This document shows positions 35,701-45,141 of a stretch of DNA of 64,000 nucleotides, piece by piece. A model generated the notes under the pieces. It was given only the letters and a program-made list of their open reading frames with translations, did no database searches and was not told the origin of the DNA. The position numbers and the translations under genes were made by a program. Each line of letters begins with the position of its first letter. Positions within the stretch are counted from its first letter, which is position 1. Source of the stretch: Diphasiastrum complanatum (Eukaryota; Streptophyta; Lycopodiopsida; Lycopodiales; Lycopodiaceae); NCBI GenBank assembly GCA_029204225.1, contig CM055098.1, forward strand, positions 2,913,106-2,977,105. Reading direction: 5' to 3'.

Positions 35701-38700
35701 ATCCATCTTTCTTGGCCTTGTCCTTTTGTTCTGGACTGAGAGGAGACTTGTTGTAAGCCTGATGAGCCAAAGGAGATGCCTCTATGCACTTCAAAGTCTG
35801 CTGCATCTGGATAGGATCCTTCTGCGAAAAGCCTTTCTGACCAGCTTGGCCAGACTTTCGCGAACCCTTCCTCTGAGGCCAGCTTGGCGCTCCAGATTCA
35901 GCCTTGGTGCACACATTACCTTCAGCAACTCTCCAACAAACAGGATGTCATCTATGAACCAAACCAGATATGCAAGTAATTCAGCACCCCAATAGAAAGA
36001 TAAAACGTATGCAATACTTTCTCACACAATGTAATTGATAGTCCTCCTACTACTTTCTCACACAAACACAGAGTACTTGACACTATCTATTTATCCTAAT
36101 ACGTCATATGCAAACTTCCCAATTGGTGTATGTCCATCTTCCTGCCGATTAAGAAATTCAAAAACCTCCATCATAAAACAATTGTCTTAAATCTTTTTCT
36201 AGAACATCCCTACCAAAATCATCCATGGCAATAAACAAAAGTAGAGATCAAAGATTTCAAATTCCCAATAAATCCTCACCTTGGAGGAACCTGCTTCACT
36301 TAAGAAAACTTCATATTGATTTTCTAAGGCTGATAAAAACTTGTCGATTCATAGAAATGAACCCAGTTGTTTTTCATGAGGCTAAACAACAACCCGTCCT
36401 ATTGATTTCCAACTAGATTTAATAAATGAATCCTATTGTTTTTACGAGGCTAAACAACCACCTTCCCTGTTGATTTTCAAAGGCTAATCAACAACTTTAG
36501 CTTCCAAATCTTATGAGAAACAACAAAATCTACCACATGACAGGCCATGCACTTGGATAGATTCAAGAACTTGAAGAACTAACTTTTCACCAACTCAAAC
36601 TAGATCTTCCTAATAAAATTAATCTCACTTGGTACCACCACAAGAACGATCAACTATGACTTGGATGGTATCCAAGAACTTACTTGACAACCACAAAAAA
36701 CAATCACTTCGATTAATCATAAATCTCAAGTGATATTAGTTTAGATAGACAAGAAAGTTTCAACCACATAAACAAGCTACTATGACTTGGATAGAAACGG
36801 TAAGTATTCCCATGGGTACTAATTATGTTATTCATCTAGCTAACTGTTATCTTTTCTCTTATGAACCGAGTTAATGTTTTCATTGTTACCTCTAATATTG
36901 TCATCGACTCCATTCGTTGAGTACCCCCTTGTTCTCTCGAACCTTGAGTTACCATGCTCTAATACCGTGTTAGAAAACCAACTTGCTCATACAAGTTACC
37001 CAAGATAAGATTCCTATTTTCGTTAGACAATAGTCATACACGTGAAAGAGAACAAAACAACAATGATGAAGTATAATGATGAGATGTATTCCAACTATGT
37101 CCCATTGCAAATGAACTAGGGCGCACTTCATACTTATAGACAATAGTCTAGGCCTAAAAGCAAAAGCAATCTAAACGTAGCCTTAAATTGCCTAATTAAT
37201 GTCTCTATATAAGGTAAAAGCAAAACTATATAGCAAAACTTGTGCTCCAAATCAAGCACTACAATCTCGAACTTGAGTCTGACTAAATTCTAACTTGACT
37301 TTACTAAATATAAGCAAAGGCCCCTAGAATTAGCATGCAGGCATGGCTAATAATCCTAATTAACCCTCGATGACAATATTAGAGGTAACAATGAGAACAT
37401 TGACTCTAACAATAAAAGCATTATAACTAGTTTGCAAAACCATTGATGTGGGCCTTGTTTAAAATTAATAAAAAGGATCCGCCTACCTGTGGTGTGGCGG
37501 AGGGTGTTCTTGGTGTGGAATTGATCCCCAAGCTCAAACCCCGCCCACACATGAGCGGTGTCCGAGAAAAAACAAATTCATACAGAGGAGAGCACCATAA
37601 AATAGTCATGAAAATATGAAAATTGGAATTCGTCTTGATTAAGTATAGGATTCTCCAGCTGCATTTTCAAAAGCATGAAAACAATATCTAACTGCATATG
37701 ATCCTAACATACTTACAGGAAAAACTGAGTTCCCAATAAGAAATAGGATATAACAAAGAGAAGCAGTGCCACTTCAATAGAATAAAAAGCAGAGATAACA
37801 CACACGTGACACAAGCCACCTACAAATATGTCTGTCTGTTTCATCGTTGCTGTGCTAAACTCATCCTCTTACAACAAAGAGGCAGACCAATGCAGTAAGA
37901 CGCGAAACAAATGGCGATTGAAAAACAATATGCTAATCTTGCATCAGTGCATAAGCTTACCTGAAAATGTCTAATCAAGGGCATACCCTTCCTCAGCCTT
38001 TTGGCAACCCAATATGCATGGACAACTTTGATTACATCAACTGGCCCTAAAGTCTGACAAAGATTCACAGCTACATCCATGGAGAACATATCTTGATGAT
38101 TACCATAAGCAGCCCTCTCCAGCTTCTCAATTATGTCCTCAAGCGTTTCATCTCTGATATTTAAAAGAGGGCCTGGCCCCATCATTTTAGTAGCCAGCCA
38201 TTCTTCATCTTCACTATCCATATCGTATATATCTCTAGAGCAACTTAATGCTACATCTAGTTCTCCTTGTTTCTGGCAAATGTAGTATTGAGGTCGAACA
38301 AACGGATGACCAGAGTTTAGCATGACACTCTCCTGAACATGACATACACCAGGTATTGGAATATGTCGAACTGAAGCAGCTTTTGTGTTTCTCTGGAAAC
38401 ATAACTGATGCATTTCCTTGAAAAAAAACCATTGTCTCCTGTCCTCAAACTCCAAACTCCAATCCTTCCCTCCCTTCCACATCATCACGTGTGTGTACCT
38501 ATTAGTAGAACCAGATGCAACGGATTGCTCGGCCTTGTATGTAAAAAGGCTCTCACCACGATGACAGATGCTTAGAACCCAAGTATTCTTAACCAAAAGG
38601 AGCTCCACTGTTGCACCTAGCTCTCGCCAGCCCCTGTCATAATGTACAAAGAGAATGTTTGCAGTGCAATTCAAACACTCAATTGCTGGATCTCGGTGCT

Positions 38701-41700
38701 GCATCTGTTCAAATGTAAAATCTTCCTTGTCACCTGGAGAACTGTGAAAAAAGGAAGTATTCTTTCCAAATGGTCCTTGCCTAGCATCTAGCTCAGACTC
38801 AACAGCAAAGCTATGTCCCTTCTTGCAGCGTTTTCTTCTATCCTGTGATGAATCATCTGCAGCTCCGCCAAACTCCATGTTGTGATGATGCTCTTGCTCT
38901 CTACTATCCATACCAGTCTCCTGGTCAGTACCACTTGCATCAATAACAGTTCGAATAGAATCAAAAAAATTTGCATCAGCACAACACATGCTGTGCTGAA
39001 AATGAAAAGATGCTGACGAGTCTCCGAGAAACCTTTTCCTTTTGTCATTCACCATCGAAATGAAGGGACTTAGCGTTACCTTGGGAAAACCAGCCTTCAT
39101 ATAGATATCTTTGTGCTTAGACTCACTTGATTTCTTATCTTCTAATACATAACCGTGAAGCAAGCTAGGAACTTCATTGCTGCTTGATAATTGCAAAGTT
39201 TTTGGAGCACTCAGTTGTGGCACACTACTTATGACATAGCATGCTTCTCCAAAGCCAGATGCACTAGACTCATGTGTCTGTTCATCAAGATCGTTAGAGA
39301 ATTGGTGGATCTCACCAGCCTTTGCACTTGCCCCATGAGACCTCTCTGTGTCAAGTTTCCTTCGCTTTCCAATTTCATGGCCATCTTCGCGATCAGCTAA
39401 ACCATCCGCAACTGTAATATTTTCTGCCAGATCTTTGTTCAAGGTGAAAATACCACGCTTCAATATCTTGTCACTTCTTCTTTTTTTCTTCACATGGGAG
39501 TAACTGCTCTTACGTACATGTTGCAAGGCCAAATTGCTGCTAGTTTGTTGAGTTCTCATTGCAGACTCTGAAGGTTGTTCTGTTTTTACCACGTCCCTCT
39601 GTCCATAAATTGGAAAACTTAGACTTGATGTACTTTGCATGAAACCTGCATTCTGACCCATAAAAAAGGAGAGAATTTGAGAGAGACCAAGATGCAAACC
39701 ATTCTTTCCAATCAAAAACTGCCAAGTCTCTTCCACAAGTGGCTTCAAAGGCTCACTCACTGAAATGTTTGAGATGATAGTTTCCATTGGGCTGCCATAA
39801 TTTTTCTTTCCAGCAACATCTAAATCCCTTTTCTGAGGCTTCATAGATGATGTACTTCCACCAAAATCATAGGCATTTTCGATTAAGGCCTAGTTCAGAA
39901 ACAAATAGCCACCTAAAAAGTGTTAAGTCCTTATGCAAGCCTCTACTCAGCTCTGTTTTGTAAGTACCTACTACAAATATATGTGCATTTAACTAAACTT
40001 CAAAGTGCTATGAACAGTCTAAACTTGAGGGTATCTCCACTTCATTTATGCAAAGTATCTCAAACTGCCAAATGTCCAAACTCATGTCATCCCCCATATT
40101 GGTACACAGACAGGTAACTACTTCATGCATTTAAAGACTTTGTAAGAACATGTTCAAATAGTAAGCTAGCATAACCAATTAGAGTACTATTGCACAATAT
40201 GAGCAGAAAAGCCAACAGGAATGTTTTCTTTACATCACCAGATCCTAAGCATGCAGTTGCCATCCACTTTTGCTAAAGTAAAGCACATGCACTGATAGAC
40301 CATCTTTGAAAGGTTTCCATGGTAAGAAAAAGGCTAATATGCATCTCCTACTCCTTAGGTGGAAAGCTGAAAGGCTGACCAATAGAAGCACAAAAGTTTG
40401 ACAGAGAAAATTAAGCATGCAGACCTATTCAACTTCAACAGTAACTGCTAACATGCACCTTACCAAAGGATTGAGCCTGCTGTTTGTTATGTCAGCTTTT
40501 TCAGAAGTATGTCCCAAATATCTCAAAACTAGTCCATCATCAAAAACATTCCTGTCATTTATCATTCGTCGTAGAGACTCCAGCATATTTCCAAGGCAGG
40601 CAGAGCCTCTAAACACTACTTTCACAACGTTTGACATGATCCCTGGATTGCTATTGAACTCAACCTGTAGTGCAATGGATCTTGTTCCATTGTGATAAAA
40701 GCCGTTTGCAACACCATATAATGGATTTAGTTGTGTGAATAGACAAAAATTGCATTTTCTGAAGCTCAAAGGCCAGTCACCTTTATTATACACAACCACA
40801 TCATCACCCCTTGCATTGCCAACAATGCCACCACCATTCAATGCCACTTCTTGAATCTCATCAGACTGGTCCATTGCCTTTACAATTACGATGGAGTTGT
40901 CTAGTTGTGAAGATTGCAATTTGAACAGCACAGAATGTGGAGTATCACCACAAAAGCTTCGGTCAATCACAATATCATGGCTGAGATATTGTTTGACAAT
41001 AAGTGTCTTTGCCCTAACTTGATTGGCAAAAGACCCTTTGAGCAACCCTTCGCAAAGGATAGACTCTGACGATCTTAAATTTAATTCAAAAATATCAAGT
41101 GCCACCTGAAAATGTTCTGCTGTATCAAGACGAATTTTCTGAAGAAAAAACTGCCCCGAACACATACGGTGACCTAGATGCTGAAGGCACACCTCAGAAT
41201 ATTGCCGACTGTTGCTGACTTGAAAATCAATGCCCTTAAACTTCTTAAAATGCATATCCATCTCAGCTGCATTCATATCATCACCTGGCAACATAAACAG
41301 CATAACCCCATCAAAACGTGAAGAATGTTTCCAAACATACAAACGAATAACAAGCCCGAGATTTTCAATTTTTGTATCATGAGCAGGTACGAGAACTAAA
41401 GGTCAAAACTAAACATATAAGAACTTACCTTCCCGTCTTGTGCAAACAACAATCAGGTCTGCAGGAGGTTTATCTGGACTAATATTCTTCTTCAAAGAAA
41501 TAACCAAGATATTACTTCCCGAATGTAGGTCTTTAAAGACATCTGTCTGATTTGATGGTACACAAAAAATTTGATTGCTACCGTTTGAAAAATGATCAGC
41601 TTGGCCAATAACCTGCTCAGCATCACAATCACATTTCACTGGCCAAGAGCCAGCTACATGAAATATAGCAGGTGCTTCAGCACAAGAAGATACCTTGCTA

Positions 41701-43040
41701 TAAGCCATGTTTGAAGAAACAGCATTCATGTCTCCGTTGCAGTCCGAGTCCTTTTTCTCGTCAGAACATAAGACACCAACCTGTCTAATATCTCCTTTCT
41801 GAAGTATACTCCTAAATTGTGTCTCTTGGATAGTGCATCGTCTTTCAGCCATCAAACTGGCAGATGATGCATCCAAATCGATTTCACTATTTTCAGGAGC
41901 TGCAAGATCAAGGCGTTGTTTTCCAGCAAGCAAATTCGAGTCATGCACTTTCTGTTTGGTGCCAAAATGCCTTCTAGAGTATACACTAGTTACTTTGCAA
42001 GTGCTTGGAAACCCGGATTTACAATTTCCACAAATATCCAGATCCATATTCATAGCGCTGCCATCAAAGGGTCCATTGCGAGCTTCACAATGATCGCTAA
42101 GCTTCAAGGGCTCACGAGCTTCGATACGAGAATGTTCAAAAGCCTGCCCAAGATTTTCGATCCTCCCACAAACATCACCAATTTTTGCCTGATCAACGTT
42201 CGAATTTGTAAATACTTTGCTTGCATCTTCTATAACTTGCCTATGTCTACGAGATGCCAAGGCTGTATACGTCTTCCTCGTATCACCAGGCGATTGCGAT
42301 CTATTTAATACTTCTCCAGGCCTCATCTGAAGCTTGTAGCGCTCTGTTCGGAGGTCTAACCACTCTTCATCTCCATCATCATACACAATCCAGTGACTAT
42401 TCTTTACACGATCGTACTTTTTGACTAAGCCATAATACCAACAGCTATCAAGCGGCCACCATACCTTGATGCGACGCCCCAAAATGCTCATAGCAACACC
42501 ATCAGAAAACTTCACCTCCACAAAGGGCCTACGCCCCCTCCTTGACTCCGTCGCATTCAACCCCGGTGGCCCTCGAGGTCTCAGAACCCGCTGCTCGGAT
42601 TTCTGAGGCATATCCAATGCCTCATTTTGTTTGACTTCCTTACCATCGCAATCAGAGATTGATGATAAATTTTGCGTGCGAGAAAGAATGGCTGCAGGAG
42701 CTGCTTGAGTCGTTGCAAGATCTGCGCCAGAAACTGAAGCAGCAGACGCTCTGGTTGTCATGCGATTGCCACCAGCACTAATCTTAACCTTTGTGTGCCC
42801 AAGATCAGTTTCTCTACGAACTGCTTTGACACCTGCGGAGGCATCTATCGCTGAATCCTTAGATGGTGAAGTCTGGGGCGAAGCAGAGCCCAACCCACCA
42901 AGCTTTAATTCCTTGCCAGTCGATGAAGCAGCAGCCAGATCGTTGTTGACCTTGCTAGATCTATCCCATGCGTTCTTGGAGGGCGGGCGCCCACGTCTGC
43001 GCAGGAATCTAATCATAGGCCTCATCTCTGATTGCTGCAA
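16656..43040 (-). CDS. EPCR: Enhancer of polycomb-related (EPCR) chromatin protein
   Basis: The coding exons are 43040-41429, 41284-40464, 39889-37961, 27045-26727 and 17725-16656. All junctions are GT-AG, phases agree, and the total is 5,751 nt or 1,916 residues. In Arabidopsis EPCR1/2 are subunits of the nuclear PEAT complex (PWWP, EPCR, ARID, TRB), which controls histone acetylation/deubiquitination and heterochromatin silencing. Seen here are an AT-hook-like RRRGRPP (14-20), a Tudor-like fold GRRIKVWWPLD...YDDGDEEWLDLRTERYKL (188-236), the EPL1-type region with MMWKGGKDW...VRPQYY...YDMDSEDEEW (about 1215-1460), PWERYQKQLQEWE and FAFCLRPRGLEV from exon 4, and an Ala/Lys-rich helix (1722-1778). 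It is longer than I recall for the Arabidopsis proteins (about 1,500-1,600). EPCR1 versus EPCR2 orthology is unresolved. The start could also be Met6. Confidence 0.93.
18980..19180 (-). pseudogene. Possible LINE C-terminal relic
   Basis: The minus strand reads ESEEHFLYRC, then after a one-base shift VYYEIQGCYHCLFRD and VDRRPYDIRDVLATE. The H-F-L-x-x-C plus Y-x-x-I spacing resembles the tail of non-LTR retrotransposon ORF2 proteins. The match is short and from memory, so it is weak. Confidence 0.3.
21886..21899 (+). other. Possible decayed primer-binding site
   Basis: TGGTATAAGAGG resembles TGGTATCAGAGC with changes and lies about 450 bp before a copia gag on the same strand. No LTR boundaries could be fixed upstream. 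Confidence 0.3.
22338..23334 (+). pseudogene. Copia gag-protease relic in EPCR intron 4
   Basis: The plus strand encodes a copia-type gag start (GTNYRVWKFKIEDILMDGECWDTIVG), later gag pieces in shifting frames (LSNAFQGYVMNLSVRERLPSFEEL) and a protease region with IDFGASKHVTPHQDW and VYLGDNTTHHVKGKGT. The protease Asp motif reads DFGAS. Stops and frameshifts are frequent. Coding similarity ends abruptly near 23334 and integrase and RT are absent. It lies antisense to the host gene. Confidence 0.8.
24058..24092 (+). repeat. GAT/GAC trinucleotide microsatellite
   Basis: TGATGATGATGATGATGACG grades into GACGATGACG. It follows GGGGGTTAATTCCCGACTAT, an arrangement that recalls 3' tails of RTE-type LINEs, but no LINE protein was found next to it. 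Confidence 0.7.
26727..27045 (-). CDS. EPCR: EPCR exon 4
   Basis: Acceptor TTTGTGCAG/CCTGCA, donor TATAG/GTAATA, 319 nt. It encodes PAPWERYQKQLQEWE and RPPWFAFCLRPRGLEVLNKVQKQRSQKK, which follow directly on exon 3's RHFQ in other plant EPCR proteins. It is separated from exon 3 by a 10,915-bp intron. Confidence 0.94.
27390..28089 (+). repeat. Candidate 5' LTR with PBS (gypsy relic)
   Basis: The segment starts TGTTGGATTATTCTCC, much like the 5' terminus of the copia LTRs at 4195 and 9269 read in their own direction, and ends TTGTGACA just before a PBS. It shares short motifs such as ACAGTGTCGCCTGT with LTR_D. The start is uncertain; TGTTAGAGTCC at 27617 is an alternative. Confidence 0.35.
28092..28104 (+). 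other. Primer-binding site, initiator tRNA-Met
   Basis: TGGTATCAGAGCC is a perfect 13-base match to the common plant primer site and lies two bases after the putative LTR end. Confidence 0.85.
28905..29668 (+). pseudogene. Gypsy gag relic in EPCR intron 3
   Basis: The frame starts MEDDRVDIPLSPPVALPSPPPSP about 800 bp after the PBS, shifts frame, and continues as FTGNTSQRTTDVVNQWLHQWDD, EGWRVRKVAYHLTDFADRWWRKL and FGLREELRPSVLNEGCKALEEAVA, the pattern of a Ty3/gypsy capsid domain. It has stops and at least two frameshifts. No protease, RT or integrase follows, so the element is truncated after gag. It lies antisense to the host gene. Confidence 0.75.
29840..29969. repeat. Cluster of five CCCTT/AAGGG hairpin units
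   Basis: Units lie at 29840-29853, 29857-29872, 29879-29892, 29937-29950 and 29954-29969. Two forms alternate, CCCTTGGATAAGGG and CCCTTAGGATTAAGGG. The third unit has one T for C. Confidence 0.85.
30109..32060 (+). pseudogene. hAT-family transposase relic with introns
   Basis: Plus-strand pieces match plant hAT transposases in order: VIIDNAANCVAMGKLV with a catalytic-type Asp followed by IFWSPCAAHCLDLLFEDI (30199-30486), FIFIVLERLVKVHDGLRQMVV and FWDDARAIIIALQPLYTVLRLTDREG (30567-30897), VEEIREKWQARWEWFHQPLQAM (from 30977), and the C-terminal dimerisation domain LVSWWDKYGGDCPQLQKLAIHI then ERNWSLFSLIHTKRRNRL (31292-31650). Intron-like GT...AG gaps separate several pieces, and a one-base shift lies near 31495. 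The N-terminal BED finger was not found. The relic is antisense to the host gene and non-functional. Confidence 0.85.
32311..33172 (-). repeat. LTR_D: diverged relative of the copia LTRs
   Basis: It starts TGTCGAAAATAGG and carries the same ordered modules as LTR_A/B/C: GCATGACTACGCCTATCA, the GTGAT-GGAA-ATCAC hairpin (32397-32410), GATTACGTAGC and the bulged stem-loop (32594-32629). Sequence between the modules is hard to align. The right boundary is set where gypsy integrase similarity begins, and no clean CA terminus is visible there. Confidence 0.6.
32594..32629 (-). other. Bulged stem-loop, LTR_D copy with compensatory changes
   Basis: The outer arms here are GGGTGC...GCACTC, the inner stem GCGG...CCGC and the bulge AAAACAATA. 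Relative to LTR_C two pairs are changed on both sides (C-G to T-A and A-T to G-C). A third pair is G-T on the plus strand and A-C on the minus strand. Confidence 0.55.
33173..35914 (-). pseudogene. Chromovirus-like gypsy gag-pol relic
   Basis: The minus strand gives, in order, a gag zinc knuckle that has lost a Cys (CFFSLGKHLVNDCP, near 35690), RT with RPPYRMSLKEEEE, LLVKKKDGSFRMCVDY, IDLKSGYHQIRI and FIDDILVFSK, RNase H (ILFDLETDASGIAVGAVLSQDG) and integrase (IQRCTTCQVNK, WESISMEFIVGLPKTQ, IVSDKDSKFTGNFW, HPQTDGQT then a stop, RVNQILEDMLRA). Protease is missing, and about 115 bp without coding sense separates gag from RT. Integrase stops abruptly at LTR_D. It lies in the same orientation as the host gene. 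Confidence 0.87.
35915..36955. other. Intronic DNA, no gene; possible leader
   Basis: No coding similarity was seen. Between the LTR/PBS at 36956-37411 and the gypsy gag at 35914 it could be the decayed leader and gag of that element. A motif GAGGCTAAACAAC with flanking TGTTTTT recurs at about 36368 and 36434. Confidence 0.35.
36870..36908. repeat. 38-bp inverted repeat, left arm
   Basis: Its reverse complement lies at 37367-37404 with two mismatches. The left arm is inside the element just past the PBS and the right arm is at the outer end of the LTR. Confidence 0.9.
36956..36966 (-). other. Primer-binding site beside LTR
   Basis: The minus strand reads GGTATTAGAGC next to the LTR end. The first base of the usual TGGTAT is replaced (the plus strand has G at 36967). 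Confidence 0.5.
36968..37411 (-). repeat. LTR (minus), TGTTAG...CTAACA
   Basis: A 444-bp segment with 6-bp inverted termini and a PBS on its left, so it is a 5' LTR in minus orientation. It may belong to the gypsy relic at 33173-35914, which has the same orientation. Confidence 0.6.
37367..37404. repeat. 38-bp inverted repeat, right arm
   Basis: Partner of 36870-36908, 36 of 38 bases complementary. Confidence 0.9.
37961..39889 (-). CDS. EPCR: EPCR exon 3, EPL1-type region
   Basis: The acceptor CTAG/GCC starts ALIENAYDFGG and the donor is TTTCAG/GTAAGC after PLIRHFQ. It encodes residues 812-1454. The most diagnostic EPCR block lies here: DRGWRELGATVEL, GSTNRYTHVMMWKGGKDW, AASVRHIPIPGV and the acidic YDMDSEDEEW. 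Intron 2 is 574 bp. Confidence 0.94.
40464..41284 (-). CDS. EPCR: EPCR exon 2
   Basis: The exon starts after TTGCCAG/GTGATG and joins in frame to give CTRREGDDMNAAEMDMHFKKFKG. The donor is CCTTTG/GTAAGG. Intron 1 is 144 bp. No known motif was recognised in this exon, but the frame is open for 274 codons. Confidence 0.85.
41429..43040 (-). CDS. EPCR: EPCR exon 1
   Basis: Residues 1-537 and the first base of codon 538. It holds the AT-hook-like motif, a basic RRGRRP patch and the Tudor-like domain preceded by RVLRPR, the same order as in angiosperm EPCR proteins. The donor is GAAG/GTAAGT. Confidence 0.92.
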
Positions 43041-43660
43041 GCAACTTGGAAGAGAAACACTACTTCAAGCGACGAATCCTTGAGTCCGTCCAACATCCAC
43101 GTATCTTTTCGCTCCCAGACCCACAACCCACTTAAATACAGCGCAGCCATCTCGGTTGCAACCTCAAGATAGGCGTGCCAGCCTCAATCTCTCAGCCATA
43201 GGTGGGTGGGGAAGAGGATCGCCACAACGCAGTGGCAATCCTGCCAAGGCCATAGATTTCTTCTACTGTGCTCTGCTAAGCAGAAGCAAAATGGGAACGC
43301 GACCCACCTGCCCGAATGCGTGGCTCTGTTACAGAAGCAAAGCGATTTAAGGATGGCGACAGAAAAGAGATGGATCGGGAAATGTTGGAGGGGAATGAAC
43401 AGCAGAAGAAAAGAAGAAGAAGAAGAAGAAGAAGAGGGAGGAGAGAAAAGGTGAAGAAAAGCTTCTCTTCGAATAAGACGATGCAGCAGAAGAAATACAA
43501 GAAAAAGAAGAGAAGCAACGGTGGGAAGAGCGCCGCCCAAAGCCAAGGGCTTGTGTATGCCGTCCGATGACAGATCTCATCCCCCGTCATTTTTATTCCC
43601 CTCGAGGTCTTTTTTCTCTTTCTCCTTCTCCTTCTCCTTGTGCACTCCATCCTCTTATTA
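43041..43660 (-). promoter_or_regulatory. EPCR 5' UTR and promoter side
   Basis: Upstream of the EPCR start the gene strand carries a TTC repeat (plus-strand GAA repeat about 43405-43436), and a CT-rich tract lies on the plus strand at 43612-43640. Pyrimidine repeats near transcription starts are common in plants. No clear TATA box was chosen. Long open frames here are products of the repeat. Confidence 0.45.
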
Positions 43661-44565
43661 AACCGTTCAAACACTCCTTGTGCTGGATGCTCTTTTTGCC
43701 TCCATTACTTACTAACTTGCCCTCATGCCTTATTCTCCCTCAACCCCACACCACAAGGTTGGCTCACAACTTTTGTACTCCCATGTTCAAGGCTCTCTTG
43801 GAAACTAAATGCATTTCTTATCAAGCAACTATGTTTGTTGGGATTGCCTAAGAGAGGAGCCATGCCATAGTAGTGGGCTTGGCCATCAGCAAACACAGAT
43901 AGATGTGGTCACTCCCAATTTTATGATTGTGTTGTACGTTGGACCAAGGGATTGGAGCAAATCATTTACCAGGGAATTGGGCACTCAATGTGGACCCCAT
44001 TTGTTGAAAATTGAATAACCAATCAAGATTGACAGCATGTGATGACGCTACAAAGATGCATAATCAAAATCACATCGCCATCAAGTCAGAAATCCAAAGC
44101 TGAACCATCACTCATGACAAGTTTTTAGAAAAAAAAAATTTACATAAACACCAATAATGACTAAAAAACACAAGTACATGCAATTGATCCAAGGATCTTG
44201 CTCATAGTTTGATTGTTAGTATGCATGTTACAGTTAGATTTATGGAAATGAATCTATATGAGGACATCATAGTGGCACAACAAAACTTTGAAATCGTGAG
44301 CATTGCACACATATATCAAGATGCAAAATATGTGAATGAGCAATTTCTAAATGTTGCTTATTGCACCTACTTTTGGCCCTTTGTTGATTCTAAATTATTG
44401 GTTATTATTAGTTACAAACTTTATCACTATTTAATTAATAGTTGTCCCTGATTGTGGGGCTCTTGATTACCAACAATTGGATCTAAAATAAACATGAAAG
44501 ATAGATAATGGACTCGTGGTCTTCCTTGAGTGTTTCACGCATATGAATGATGAATCACCCAAGAT
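43661..44565. other. Intergenic DNA, nothing recognised
   Basis: No protein similarity, LTR end or RNA gene was seen. The open frame at 44209-44451 has no recognisable family. Confidence 0.4.
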
Positions 44566-44613
44566 CTAATTCAGTGTTTGCGTGTGTGATGAATCTGTGG
44601 TCCAAGATCCTAT

Positions 44614-45141
44614 TAGTGAATGATAAGGGTACTTCGCTATGTCGAGTACTTCACTATCAGAATCAGCACAAGTAGGTTTAGTCAATACTATACTTGGATC
44701 CATTGGAGTATCAATTGGTTTGCAATCAGACATATGAAATTTTTCTAAAATGTCTTTTAGAGATGTCTGCTGGCTAAGATAGATCTTATTCTGAAGTCTA
44801 TTTTCAGTAATGTGAATTTTTAGCAAAGAATGGACAGCTCCTAAATCAGTCATGTCAAAATTCTTTGACAGATCACTCTTAGTAGTGTGCATAAGAGAAG
44901 TGTCGTTAGACAAGATAAATGCATCATCTACGTAAAGAGCTATGTGAACTGAACTGCTGCCTATATGCTTCGAATAAGCATTACAATCAACTGAATTGTT
45001 TGCAAATCCCAATTGAATGAGATAAGAGTTGATTCTATAGAACTATGCTCTTGCGGCATGTTTTAGACCACAGATTGCTTTGTGCAGCTTGCACACTTTG
45101 TGCTCTTGGCCTTTGACTTTGAATCCTTCCGGTTGGAAGGT
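44614..45141 (-). pseudogene. Copia RT, second half
   Basis: The minus strand encodes FQPEGFKVKGQEHKVCKLHKAICGLKHAARA, a stop, then FYRINSYLIQLGFANNSVDC and the palm motif IALYVDDAFILS, and on to PYHSLIGS where similarity ends near 44614. The start continues the RT that breaks off at 46738 on the other strand. RNase H is absent. Confidence 0.85.

Larger units (their letters stand above)
27046..37960 (-). other. EPCR intron 3, 10,915 bp
   Basis: A GT-AG intron containing, from left to right, a plus-strand LTR with PBS and gypsy gag relic, a hairpin cluster, a plus-strand hAT relic, an LTR fragment, a minus-strand gypsy relic and a further minus-strand LTR with PBS. Exons on both sides stay intact. 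Confidence 0.88.

Noticed and set aside
41285-41428. Alternative 33-bp intron 1 (donor at 41428, acceptor CTTTAG at 41396)
   Set aside because: It keeps the frame but is far shorter than plant introns. The acceptor TTGCCAG at 41286-41285 gives a 144-bp intron with correct phase.
43200-43870. Overlapping open frames on both strands beside the EPCR start
   Set aside because: They consist of Lys/Glu/Arg or Ser/Phe/Leu runs caused by the GAA/TTC and CT-rich repeats and resemble no protein.
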